A stretch of 64,000 nt of DNA from Lindgomyces ingoldianus (Eukaryota > Ascomycota > Dothideomycetes > Pleosporales > Lindgomycetaceae), in contig NW_022985164.1 of the NCBI RefSeq assembly GCF_010093535.1, forward strand, positions 1,279,485 through 1,343,484. The letters are read 5' to 3'. Both the position numbers and the translations under genes were made by a program. Of this stretch, positions 21,749 to 33,303 are shown one piece after another. How positions within the stretch are numbered: the first letter of the stretch is position 1; every line of letters starts with the position of its first letter. The notes under the pieces were generated by a model. The model saw only the letters and a program-made list of their open reading frames with translations. It did no database searches and had not been told where the DNA came from.

Positions 21749-22689
21749 ATGTCTACCTTCTCTCGGGGTTTCTCGAGCCTCTTGCACCAGCACTCTCTCT
21801 GCCTGCCTTCCTCCATTAGGGTCGCCATCTTCTCCACTCGGTCACAAACTCCAACTAGCAATTGTCGCGCACACTTCTCTACCCAAACCTTCTTCCGACA
21901 GTATGCAAAACCGACAGGATATCCCACCGTCCCCAAGCGGACCCTCACGCCACCCTCTGGGTCATTCTTAAGCTCTGATCCCGTCCTGCGAGCTGTCGGC
22001 GTAAGCGGAGCGCCCATACTTCTATACAGATCACCCCCGCGCCAGTTATATATGCTAGGAGTCTACGCCCTTGCGTGTAGCACGGTCGCTGGAGGGCTTT
22101 ACCTATGGCGATGGAGATATGATTTACCTAAAGATCTGCCGTTCTTCGTCGGACCTACCTATACTGTGTGCTCTCTCATGTTACTCGGAATTGGTGCATA
22201 TATTTTCTCGGCGCCAGTGTCGCGCTGCATCTCCATTGAGATCGTTCCTAGTGTACTTGGTCGGCCACCGCAAATGCGAATCAAAGCCCAGCAGGTCCCT
22301 TTTTTCATGAGAGAGAGAGTTATTCTTACGAACATAGGCGAGCCATTGATATCCGAAAAGACTCTCCCGGTCGTGCGAGAGCTTCAAGAGGCTGAGCGAG
22401 CGAGAAGACAAAATATTTCCGAAGGACTGGAGGATATTTTCATTGCAACCCGCTTTTGGATACTGGTTGAGCGATTCTTCTCGCAAAAGTGGACGTCTTT
22501 CTTTCTTCGATTCAAGTTTACGATTCTCCGGTTTGGCAATGTCAAGATAGACGTTCAAGGGCAGAAGTGGAAAATTGACTGTTCGGGGTACCTGTTGGAG
22601 GATGGCAAAGGTATGTTCGAGTTTGCTTGTTGGCAAAGTTGGCGCTGACTTCAAAACAAGCTATCGACCGCTTACTGAGCGTAGAGTGA
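21749..22689 (+). CDS. Predicted mitochondrial two-helix membrane protein, fungal, function unknown
   Basis: Exons 21749-22610 and 22661-22689 give 296 residues. The first 60 residues are rich in Arg and Ser and poor in acids (MSTFSRGFSSLLHQH), a likely mitochondrial presequence. Two hydrophobic helices follow at about 105-125 (LYMLGVYALACSTVAGGLYL) and 138-160 (PTYTVCSLMLLGIGAYIF). A soluble C-terminal half with a basic, aromatic segment (FFSQKWTSFFLRFKF) ends in AIDRLLSVE, supplied by the short last exon after a 50-nt intron. An in-frame ATG-less extension upstream was not used. I recognise the pattern as conserved-looking but cannot name a family. Confidence 0.75.
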
Positions 22690-24379
22690 GCCACCCTCAC
22701 TAATGCCTGGCAACGAGGAGTTGCTTCAAGCCTAAATTCAAAGTGCTGGAAAGGGCTTGGAAATGGTATATAAGTCGACAGTACGTTTGCGTCAATATAA
22801 CCTATTCAGGGCTTTTCAAGGCAGCACCACGAAACTGCACATAAGGCGAGGAATGTAACATGTACAGAGTACGCTACTGGAACTTTGGGGAGAGCCAGTT
22901 CGACAAATTTACGCTCCTGCTTATATTTATGGAGAACCTCAATATATCCACGCTTCTTTTAGTGTCATCTCTAATCTTATACATTCTCGCAAAAAATTGG
23001 TATCAATTTGATGCTACACGCGAGCACTCCAATTTGCAAGAAGCATTTCCTGTTGGGCTGAAGGCGGCATAATTAGGAATGCACAGTCCATTGCTAGCAT
23101 CAATTTTAATAGCTATTATTGCCCACACTGAGCACTCATTAGCAGTTCAGCTTGATCAACATATGAATCATCATCAAGGAATTCAAATAGCACCGAAAAC
23201 GACAAAGCGTTCGCGGGGAGCTCCGCAGGTGGCCTCATTGCTCAACACCAAATGCGCTTAGTCATCCTGCATATCTTGATTTCGACTTCGTACTCCGCCT
23301 CACGTAAGAAAAGCATAGTATGAGCTACCAAAGAACCAAAATGCAGATCAAAATTGAGAGAAAATGCTTTTACGCTGGGTGGAGCCATCTGGGATTCTAC
23401 AACCCAAGGGCTATCCACTGACCTATACGCCCCTAAGCCATCGGGGAGGCACATAGTAAGAGCAATCGCGCCGACGACATTTTTTGCGAGTTTTTCAAAC
23501 AAAGCACTGTTCGCTGGGGCGTAGGGCTGAGAGTAACAGTGGAGGTGGAATGGTTTCATGGCACGTGTGTGCACGTGCGTGGCTCTTCCCCACAAAGTCC
23601 CATGACGGCAACATGCTTGAAAGTCATTAAGCTTTTGAGCCTCATCTGTTCCTGCAGTCGATCGCCAGCAGCGAGGGCTGTCAAAGATGAAGGTGTTTTG
23701 ACACCAAAAGGGGGTAGAAGGAGGCCCTGGAGATTCCCAAAAAGTGAGCGGAAACTGTGATTGAGCATCCAAATGAGCGTTTTTCAACTCAAAGGTTCCA
23801 TAAGAGTGCATTAAGGTGGATAAAATGCAGAATTCGTGGTGACGGTGAATGCATCGCAATGGAGCTTTTTCGTGGCCGATTTCTGGAAGACAACCAATCT
23901 GGCGGGCGCTCGGGCCGCCTGCGGGCCTTTTGGTTTTGCGCGACCACAACACCCCGACTCCAAAAGCTGCACCGCATCGCCCACCCACCGCCGTTTCACC
24001 CCCCAAGTGTTCGTCTCATTTCACCGATATTCGTGGAGGGGCGTCTGGGCATTGTTTGTGCCGAGTACAGTCGTCCAGATCACCTTCGGTCGCATTCTGT
24101 GGCGCGTCACCCTCCTGAGCGCCTTCCACAACGGAGCCGCGACACCACAGCCCCGGGTCACCAAAAGCCCGCACCGCATCACCCTGAGCCCAACTATTGC
24201 GGTTGCGGATGCTAATGACACTCTATCTGCTGCCGATGCCATCCTTGTGTTGAGGTCTGATACGAAGCGGTGTAAGTTGCCCTGCGACACTGCGCCCGCA
24301 CCCCCTAGACTATTCACTGACGGCATGCGTCCATAGACCTGCATTCGCGCTAGAATTCTGTCCCGCCGCATTCACTCTC
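22690..24379. other. Intergenic 1.7 kb with two small AT-rich frames
   Basis: Two ATG-started plus-strand frames occur: 22860-23072 (70 codons, one possible membrane helix, ENLNISTLLLVSSLILYILA) and 23079-23261 (60 codons beginning MHSPLLASILIAIIAHTEHSLA, which resembles a signal peptide). Neither shows Cys pairing or a known domain, so I do not call them genes. 23242-24371 holds overlapping GC-rich frames upstream of YTA7, probably promoter and 5'UTR. Confidence 0.4.
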
Positions 24380-27300
24380 ATGTCTAGCCGCGCCAAGAGG
24401 AAGTTAGACACGTTCGACCCCAACGCGTCTGACCCTGAGGACCTCGACTACGACGGTTCTGAACGGGCCCCGCCACAGCGCCATCGCAAGAGGCACCAGT
24501 CCTCCAGCGGGAAGAAGAAGTCTTCCAAGAGGCCCCGCCGCCGCTACCGCGGCTCCGACTCTGACGTCGTCGACGACAACGATTCTATCGTGACCGACGA
24601 TTCTTTCACCGATCGCTCTTCTGAAGAGGACGAAGTCGAGATCAACCCGGCAACCGGCCGAAGCGTGCGACGCGCCGCGAAGAAGGAAATCAAGTACGAG
24701 GAACCAAGCAGCGACGAAGACGAGATCGAGGACACCCCTTCAGCGGACGACGAACTGGCAAGTCCACCTCCTAAGCGCAAAGCCAGAGAACGCAAGTCCC
24801 TGGTAGTAGTATTGAAGATGCCTGAACATCCATCTGGCCGGTCCTTGCGCGCCCGGACTGGGAGCAAGTCGATCGCGCCACGGGGCAAGACACCGGAAGC
24901 CAGCGGTGCTCGTCGCAGCAGCCGCCTCTCGCACGACGTAGAGACGCCCATGGTGCAACTCTCAGACTCCGGAAAGCATGTCAACATCATTCGCCAGGGT
25001 ACTCGAAGCCCGGAGCCAGTCATCGCCCGAGCGACGAGAGGAGGGAAAGGACCTATAACCCAAAAACATCCTAGTGCCATCATGGAAGCCTCGCAGGAAG
25101 CCTCGCAAGTCCGCGACGAAGACAGTCCGGGTCCGTTGGAGGCATTGCTTGGCGCGGACGAGACTCAGGTCGAGGCTAGCCACGAAGCTTCACCGGAGCA
25201 CGAAGCCCAGGTACAGAAGGATGAAGACGATGAAGACGATGAAATGGAAGGCGTCATCCAGGAATCCCAGCAAGAGCCAGCAGCCGAGGACTCTGATGAT
25301 GAAGAAGACCCCATCACACGCGGCGGCAGGAACCTGAGGGTGAGTCTTCCTTGATCCTTCGCAAAGAGTGCACTGACCTTTCTCCAGTCTAGAGCGAAAT
25401 CAGCCAAACGGAAGCGAGGTGCCGATGAAAGCAGCGACTTCGAACCAGCTGCGGAAGATGAGAAGGAAGACGAGATGTCTGCGTCCGACCACGGAAGGAA
25501 GGGCAGGCGGTCTACTTCCGAGGACAGTGGCTCGGGCTCGGGTAGAAGGTCTACTCGCATCCGGGCCAAGCATAGGCAGTCTCAGAGAAGTAGGCGAAAT
25601 TCCGACTATGATGACCAAGACTCAATGTTGGACGCCGCAGAACTAGCAGAGGAAGCTCAAGAGCTCGCCACTACTAAGCGACGTCGTCTGAACAGAAACC
25701 TCCCTGATAGCGATCTCGCCTACGACACAGCCCCAAAGCTACGAAATCGTGGACGGAACAATGTTGACTATCGTCTCATTCGCCCGGAACTCAACGAGGT
25801 CTTCGAAAATCTTGAAGAAGGCGCACCCGCTGGGAAGTCCCGTTCCAAGGGAGGACGATCCACCTATCGAAGCCTCTTTTCCAACCAAGGCCCCTTTGGA
25901 GGTGGCTTGGAAGGCGGTCTGGCAGGACCTAGTGCTGTCGGCGGCATGGAGTCGGACAGCAGCGATGACGAGGTTCAGAAAGTACCACGGGGTATTGGAG
26001 GCACCGTTGGTATGACGCCAACCACTGCGACGGCACCTGGTTTCGCTTTCCCACAAGCCCATGGTGCTGACCCCCAGCAAGCAACTGATCGAGGGGGGGG
26101 TCCAGCCAACTTTGGGAAGGTGAAAGACAAGAAGGCGCTCGCGGATGCCGATCCCCTCGGTGTTGATCCTACTGTTAACTTCGACGGCGTTGGTGGATTG
26201 GACGACCATATCAACAAGCTGAAGGAGATGGTCATGCTTCCTCTCTTGTACCCAGAGGTCTTCCAGCGCTTCCATGTCACACCACCACGAGGCGTTCTAT
26301 TTCATGGTCCTCCAGGTACCGGTAAGACTCTTCTTGCCCGTGCTCTCGCTTCAAGCGTTAGCTCCCAAGGTCAGAAGGTCACTTTCTACATGCGCAAGGG
26401 TGCCGACGCTCTAAGTAAGTGGGTTGGCGAAGCCGAGCGACAACTTCGTCTTCTCTTCGAAGAGGCACGCAAGACTCAACCCAGTATCATCTTCTTTGAT
26501 GAAATAGATGGCTTGGCACCCGTACGATCGAGCAAACAAGAGCAGATCCACGCTTCTATTGTTGCTACCCTCTTGGCTCTCATGGATGGCATGGACGGCC
26601 GTGGTCAGGTCATTGTCATCGGAGCGACCAATCGTCCCGACTCCGTTGATCCAGCTTTGCGACGACCCGGACGATTTGACCGTGAATTCTACTTTCCACT
26701 ACCGAATGTTATTGGTAGACGAGCCATCATCGACATCCACACAAAAAACTGGGATCCACCACTCAAGTCTGATATGAAGGATTCATTAGCGGAATTGACT
26801 AAAGGGTACGGAGGAGCTGATCTTCGAGCACTCTGCACTGAAGCAGCATTGAATGCCGTGCAAGGAACTTACCCTCAGATCTACCAATCGGAGAAAAAGC
26901 TCCTCATTGACCCTACCACAATTAAAGTCCTCGCAAAAGACTTCATGGTTTCAGTCAACAAGATGGTCCCCTCCTCTCAGCGGACGGTAACTGCAAGCGC
27001 AGCGCCATTAGCAAAGCAAATCGAGCCATTGTTGCGCAAGCCTCTTGCAGATATCCTGAAGCGCATCGATGAGCTAATTCCGCGGAGGAAGAAGCTCACT
27101 GCTCTCGAAGAAGCCCAATTTGATGACCGAGAGGATGAGAAAGGGTTCGAGAAGGAAACTACGCTCCGCAACTTCGAGAGCGGTAGAATATTCCGTCCAC
27201 GACTGTTGATCAATGGCTTGCAAGGAATGGGTCAGCAGTACCTTGGAGCAGCACTGCTCAACAAAATCGAAGGCCTTCACGTACAGTCCTTCGATCTCCC

Positions 27301-29509
27301 TACTATCCTCGAAGACTCTTCCCGCACACCCGAGTCAGCCATTACTCAGCTCTTCACCGAAGTTCGACGCCACAAACCAAGTGTCATCTACATCCCCAAT
27401 GTCGATGTTTGGTACCAGACGCTCCCTGGTCCAGCTATCAAGACGTTTAAGCTCCTTTTGCGTAGCATTGGCGCAAACGAACCAATTCTTCTTCTTGGAG
27501 TGATGGAGCTGCTTAACGAAAAGGAGAAACCGGATGCGCAAATGATGATGGACTTGTTCTCTTTCTCTAAGAGCAACCAGTACCAACTGAACAGGCCCGA
27601 CCATGAAGGCCGATCAGAGTTCTTCAACAACATCAGCCAGTACATCCGGATGTCACCGGCGGACTTCCCTGACCCAGACAACCGAAAGAAACGAGTTTTG
27701 CCCGAATTGGAAGCTGCGCCACAAACGGCTCCGGTCGTAGATCCAGTGGAAATAGCAGCTCGGGAGCGGCGGCAGAGGAAACAAGATCGAATGACTCTGA
27801 ACAAGCTCAAGGTCATCATCCAGCCGATCATGGATCAGCTTAAGAAGTCATACCGACGCTTCTTCAAGCCAATTATCGATGAAGCCAACTATGCGTATCT
27901 GTTGGATGAGGAAGATCCAAATTACTTCAGAACAGACCTCGCGCCTGAACAGCAGCAAGAGCAAGGGGTCTTCCGGCCGTGGGAACGCTCGAAAGATTCC
28001 AAAGGTGTCGATGTACTCATTCATGTCGAATCCGGTAATATCTACTACAATCTCGATCTCACGAACATCGAGAAGCGCCTGTCTAACGGCTACTATAAGC
28101 GACCGAAAGACTTCCAGGCTGACATTAGAACTTTGGCCAAGGATGCCAAGATGTACGGCGATCCAGAACGAATGCTCAAAACCAACGAAATGGTGGCCAA
28201 CGTGGAAGTGGACATCGAGATGATCTCTACAAACAATCCAGGCTTAACAGCCGAGTGCGAGGCTGTGTACGCTCGTGAGCTTGAGAGGGAGCGAAAGGCT
28301 AAGGAGAAGCGTGAGAAAGAAGCCGCCGCTGCTGGCAAGGAAGCCCCATCTCATACAGCCAACGTCCCACCGCAGATATCCACCGATATGGAGACGTCAG
28401 GTCCCATTATGCTTGGTGAGCCTATTCCTGGTCAAACCAACATACCGCCAGTGACGCCGCACCGAGCGTTTGCGCCGGCAGGTCCACTCTCGAATGGTAC
28501 CACAACGGAAGAGGGTAGTCACGCTCAACACAGCGAGCAACGAAACGGATCCACCGTACCGTCACGACCTGAGGAAGACACTCATATGACAGACAGTCAA
28601 GATCTCGACAAGAACACTCACGGAGAATTTCAAACACCAAGCCGGTTCGGCACACAGACTCAGACCCAAAAGTCTCAAGTATCTGGCCGTACCTTTATGG
28701 CGCCAAATTCTCATCCAGGGGAATACCACAACAGTGCATCGACCACGACATCCGGCCAAAAGACCTCAGATCGGTCGTCTGTGGGCAGATTCAATACCCA
28801 AAGCACCAATGGCGTCACTCCAGCAGGCGTCCCTGACTTTGGAGAAATGATGCCTCAAGCGGGTGGCTCCCAACTTCCCGACACACAAGGTTCGTCGCCA
28901 AGTCTCTTTTTCCAGCGTCAAAAATCTTCGTCATTCCAAGCTAACCTCGCTCGCATTGCAGAGGTGCACTATATCAGCAGCCAACTATCCAACTCTCAAC
29001 CTTCACAACAATCACCACAGCACTCTATGCCAGCCCCAGCCCCTCCACGCCACACTGCAAACATCGCATCCATCTTGAACGACGAAATTGAGCGTCCCCA
29101 ACTCATCCTCGACGAATCCCACCTTAACAAACTGCACTCAGACCTCGTGGAGAAAACCTCAGGCCTCTCCCTCGAGCAACTCGAGCAAGTCAATGCAGCG
29201 CTCATGGATGCTATCTGGAAGCACCGAGCCGAATACAACCGTAACGTGGTGCTCCAGAAAGTTGCAGATTCCTTCAACGAGATCATCGCGGATATCCAGA
29301 TGATGCAGATTATTCTCAAGAGCAGCCAGGAGGAACTCCAGGAGAGTGATCCGCAGAGCCAATACCCATATCCCCGGATAGAGGACTGGAGGGGAAGAGA
29401 AACAACCCAGCTGGCAGCAGAGTGGAGGTTTGCGAGAGGCGAAATTCAGCAAGTCACGGGGATGGGTGGTGTGAGGGCAACGCCGATTGAACCGAGTCAG
29501 TATTCTTGA
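24380..29509 (+). CDS. yta7: AAA+ ATPase with bromodomain, YTA7/ABO1/ATAD2 family
   Basis: Exons 24380-25339 and 25388-29509, joined by a 48-nt GT-AG intron, give 1693 residues. The N-terminus is acidic and Ser-rich. The first AAA module has Walker A GPPGTGKT at about 627-634, Walker B IIFFDEIDG at about 687-695 and an arginine-finger region RRPGRFDREF. The second AAA module has a degenerate Walker A (GLQGMGQQYLG) and no acidic Walker B pair, as usual for this family. A bromodomain spans about 1120-1270 (SYRRFFKPIIDEANY...NIYYNLDLTNIEKRL). The long C-terminal tail is disordered with a final helical segment. The family forms a hexamer that handles histone H3-H4 at chromatin. Confidence 0.96.
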
Positions 29510-30418
29510 TGGTAAGAAGGGGAGATGTGAAGAATGAATGACAGCCTGGTTTTTCCAAAACGAGCGCATATAGATTTGTTGCTTGCTAGACTTTTACCAA
29601 TCAATCCAGTATAGTATGGCGGACAAGGCGGATAGGTGGGCGGGCACACCATCACGACCACAGTGGCCATGTCTCTGAATTTGCCTTTTGCTCTCTTTCA
29701 AGCTCCTTCCTTTCACCGCTTCTACACCCGACCTCTTAATAGAGAACCAACATGCAGCATTATTCTCCACTTCTCTGTTGGTAGAATGTTTGCGCAATCC
29801 TGGAGCATTGTGGCGTTTTTTTTTCTTTCTGGAGGTGGGTTCACGCCCTTCTTGGATTCCCGGCGGGACTGCAGACGGCTAGGCCCGGAATGCAGGGATA
29901 CAGCATGGTCGGTCTAAGAGTAGATAGGTCAATTCTGTCAATTCTGGATTCCTTTTGATAACCTGATAGTGGGGATTTGAGTGGGGATTTGAATGGGGAT
30001 TGCTGTGATGCCATGTGATGTGCGTGTGGCAGATATACTCAATTGTCGATAGCTAGGACATGGTTGTAGTGCTGTTTTGTTATTCTACAGTTGCTTCAGA
30101 CTTGGGCCGCGAATGTTCAAGCTGGGTAAGTACCCTTGCTACAGCCGGGGTTGTTGTTTTATGATTTGAGAGTGGATATACTATGTAAACACTTATGCTT
30201 TGAAAAGACCCCTCCCCTGAATCAAAAGAGAGGAGGGGGGTTGAAGAAAATTTTATCTACGTTGCCGTCTTCAATCACTTTCAAGTGTGCTTGTGTTACT
30301 TGGAAAAGCTATCCTTCCTTGGCAATCTGATTCTGCCCTTCACATTTTTCAAATCTTCAGGAGCGCTAGCAAGAAAATCGAAATCAGCTCGCTCCTCTCG
30401 AGGGGCGAGCTCGTTTGC
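29510..30418. other. Intergenic 0.9 kb, no gene seen
   Basis: Near 29965-30000 a short GTGGGGATTTGA-like motif is repeated three times. Polypyrimidine and A/G runs occur at 29817 and 30220. Nothing coding was recognised. Confidence 0.5.
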
Positions 30419-31901
30419 CTACGCATTGAGTTCGTCCTCTTGTTGTTCCAGTTTCTCTTGCTCGGTCTGGGCATGCCGTTGTGCTTCTATCCAAATGGCC
30501 TTTGCTTTGGGCGTAAACTGCCGTTGTCGTCGCGCCAGAGCGTTTTCCTTTTCGCGCTGCTTCAGCAGAAACTCCTGATGCGCCATCTTCCTTCCTCGTG
30601 CATTCAGCTGTGCCTCCCGGCGGATAAGTGCTTCGGTCTTAGAAAGCTGGCGTTCACGCTCCACAAGTATATTCTCTTTGGTGGCTAGCTGTCGCTGTTT
30701 ATCGCCCAACTTCTGGAGGACTGGGGAGGCGGATTTGGGATCTCGGCATTGCGCTCTTCTATATGTTGGCGTCATAGGTTGTGGAGACGGAGATTTGCTG
30801 GGGGCCTTAACGTAGACTGGGGAATGCGGGATGGGTAGACCGTTGTGTAAGCGCACATTTAGTTAGAGGATGTTGTCCACAAATGTCCCGCGAAATGATT
30901 GAAACGCTTTGGTCCTGTCGTGGGTAGTCGGTCCATACCAATGGACACTTGGACTCTGGATCAAGTTTGTATCCTGCATATGCACCCCAATCATTCATTC
31001 GCACATTGATTACTCGAAACGGTTCATCGAAGATGGCCTGTCCCGCAAGGGCAGTTCGAGCCAGGAAGCGGAAGTTTTCTGGGTCCCCTACTGGGCTGAG
31101 TCAAACATGTAAACTAGCCTGAATGTTAGCACTCAGTTTTCTTCAAGCGTTCTTGGGGCTGTGTTGACTAACCCTATTACTATGGATCTGTGTCTTCCAG
31201 GCTCCTCATTGCTAGTTTGACATGGTTGGGTAAGATTATGCAGGAAACAGTGGATAAGCCGCAATTCAGTCTCCAGGGCATCGTGTTTTAGATGCTTGCT
31301 CAGACGAATGTAAACGGATCCATCTTTCAAATACGCCCAAGCTCCGGGGTGTTTGGAGAACCTTTTCTGACTATAAAGGCCCCCGAGGTTGACAAGATTG
31401 GCAACCGGGTTTACGATTCTCAATTGTGGTACAATGTATAGGTTACCGAGATTGACAGGATTTCTCGAGTGTCGAAGATATGTCATTGCGCTTCGGGGAT
31501 ATGGGAGGATTCGTGCGTTCGCTCGCGTCTCCAGGTATTAGGTTCGATGGTGGGTTGGCTCACATTCCAGAATACTGAAGAACAGCAGCCATTGCAAAGA
31601 CTGCAATCCCTCATCCCATATGGCATCGCGCGGGAATGCGAAATACCAGCTACAATACCAGGAAGAGGTCTATCTGAGAAGGGAGTGTCGTTTATCAACA
31701 TGCGAAATGGAATTCATCACTGAAATACTTACAGGGTTTTTGGTGCCACAAAGGGGTGAATGCTGAAGTGGTTCTGCGAGCTTGGTTGGTCAGAGATCTA
31801 AAAGTGAAATTTCCACATGCCCAAATTTGACGCCGATGCACAGACCTACTCCAAAAGAGGATCGACAAACGTCCAGTTGCCCAGCGGCTTCTTAATTTCA
31901 C
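30419..31901 (-). CDS. Hypothetical multi-exon gene with C-terminal coiled coil; exon borders unresolved
   Basis: Four minus-strand segments have protein-like composition but lie in different frames. They are 31901-31730 (ending at a good GTAAGT donor), about 31690-31480 after a TTCTCAG acceptor (RDCSLCNGCCSSVFWNVSQ), 31440-31150 (GAWAYLKDGSVYIRLSKHLK), about 31095-30860 (DPENFRFLARTALAGQAIFDE) and 30835-30419 (a charged coiled coil rich in Glu, Gln and Arg). A CTAAC branch site near 31120 and another near 30866 support introns. I could not join the first two segments to the rest without a stop, and no ATG start is clear, so the 5' part may be decayed. No domain is recognised. Confidence 0.35.
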
Positions 31902-32586
31902 CTCACTCCATCATCTCTTCATCTCTTTCTCGCATTTTCGTAATTGATTCTTCATGCAACGACCTCGTATTACTCCGAAAGTGCCAGCAACCCGGCTCAG
32001 CAACACGGACGAGGCATCTTACCAGGTTACATCACACGTCTTGGCGGCTCACTCGCACGCGTCGACAGTTCGAGTCGTGAATTGATCGGCGCTGTCACTA
32101 CATACCACCATTCTCGAGAAAGAGCTTGGTGAAAGTTGAATATGTCAGTGCTTTAGCAAGATCCTTCCGTTCTAGGATAGATGTTGCGATTGAAATTCTG
32201 GTCGATAATATGATAATTCTTTGCTATCTTTGTATTGGCGCCTCATGCATTTACTATTCATGCCCTTTTCCAATGCGCCACAAACACCAAGCCACTTTTC
32301 TATAGAGTCACTTTGTCCCTCCTCTTCCTCATCACACCTTGTCAAGTCCTGGTTCACTCGTCTCCAAGCTCGTATGGATATGCAAAGACTTCACACTTCG
32401 TTCAATCCATGACAAACGCAAGGCGGTATCTGAGGTGTCAGACGAGACGGGAAGTCGTCTAGCAGATATTCTGTTTGAGCAACGAATGGCGGACAGTAGG
32501 CTTTAGCTTATGAGCAACCCTTAGCCTACCCTGGCCTCGTGCCAGTAACTCGAGGGCTCGGGAGTGCATTACCGCACATTTTTATG
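31902..32586. other. Intergenic, nothing recognised
   Basis: Only short frames without domains were seen. It holds the 3' flank of the DUF7896-like gene. Confidence 0.45.
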
Positions 32587-33303
32587 CTATGAGGCGTCGA
32601 CTTTGTCAACAATACTCTCAATAGCCATCGATCGAGTCGACGGGGTTGTGGGCGTAGGCGGTGCTTTCATGTCCACCTTTTTGACGACAGGCTGCGGCTG
32701 CGGTTCAGGCAGAGACATCTCCACGTCCCCCTTTTCACTATCTCCCTCCATCTCCTCCCCTACGACTTCCTCAACTTCTCGTAACCAGTTCGCCTTTAGT
32801 ACTTCCATGGGTGGGTCGAGGTCCCCCGGTTTTCCCCCTCTTCGAGCTTCAGCCGCAGTCATCTTTCTTTCGCCACGCTTATGAGGATGAAAGTGCATCC
32901 GCCGCAGATGGCTTGCGGCGTTGTAACACTCGTTATACCTCTTGCCGGTCTGGCAGGCTTTGCAGTTTGCAAGAAAGCTTTTGTCTGGGGATGTGTCGAT
33001 GGTCATCCAGACTTTACGCGTCTTTCTGTGGATACGGTTGGTATGTCGGCGTAGTTCATGTTCACTGCGGAAGCCCTCGGGATAGTCATTACAAGACGGG
33101 CACTTAAGGCGAAGTACTCTTCGCGGCGGCGTCTTTCCCGGTGCTTGAAAGGTCGGAGATGTTGTGGGCGTCTCAATCGGTGGAGCAGTCACAACAGTTT
33201 CCTTTGGCGGCGACGGCTCGACCAGGTTGCTGGTTTGCGTGCCTGCAGACGTGCCAGTGGGCGGTTCCAGTTTCATTTTGGCCTTGGATCTTGTTGGGGG
33301 CAT
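32587..33303 (-). CDS. DUF7896-like zinc-finger protein
   Basis: A single exon encodes 238 residues from the ATG at 33303. After a Thr/Pro-rich N-terminus comes RLKCPSCNDY...FRSEHELRRHTNRIH, a C2H2-like finger. A second Cys/His cluster follows (FLANCKACQTGKRYNECYN, then HLRRMHF). The spacing and the KVWMTIDTSPDKSFLANCKAC segment match a fungal family known to me as DUF7896. Fuller family members are several hundred residues longer upstream, so this copy is short; it may be a compact paralog. The C-terminus is acidic and Pro-rich. DNA binding is likely but untested. Confidence 0.75.
   Translation of the reverse strand: MPPTRSKAKMKLEPPTGTSAGTQTSNLVEPSPPKETVVTAPPIETPTTSPTFQAPGKTPPRRVLRLKCPSCNDYPEGFRSEHELRRHTNRIHRKTRKVWMTIDTSPDKSFLANCKACQTGKRYNECYNAASHLRRMHFHPHKRGERKMTAAEARRGGKPGDLDPPMEVLKANWLREVEEVVGEEMEGDSEKGDVEMSLPEPQPQPVVKKVDMKAPPTPTTPSTRSMAIESIVDKVDAS

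Noticed and set aside
23242..24006. 254-codon minus-strand frame upstream of YTA7
   Set aside because: No family, odd composition, and several competing frames on both strands in the same GC-rich stretch.
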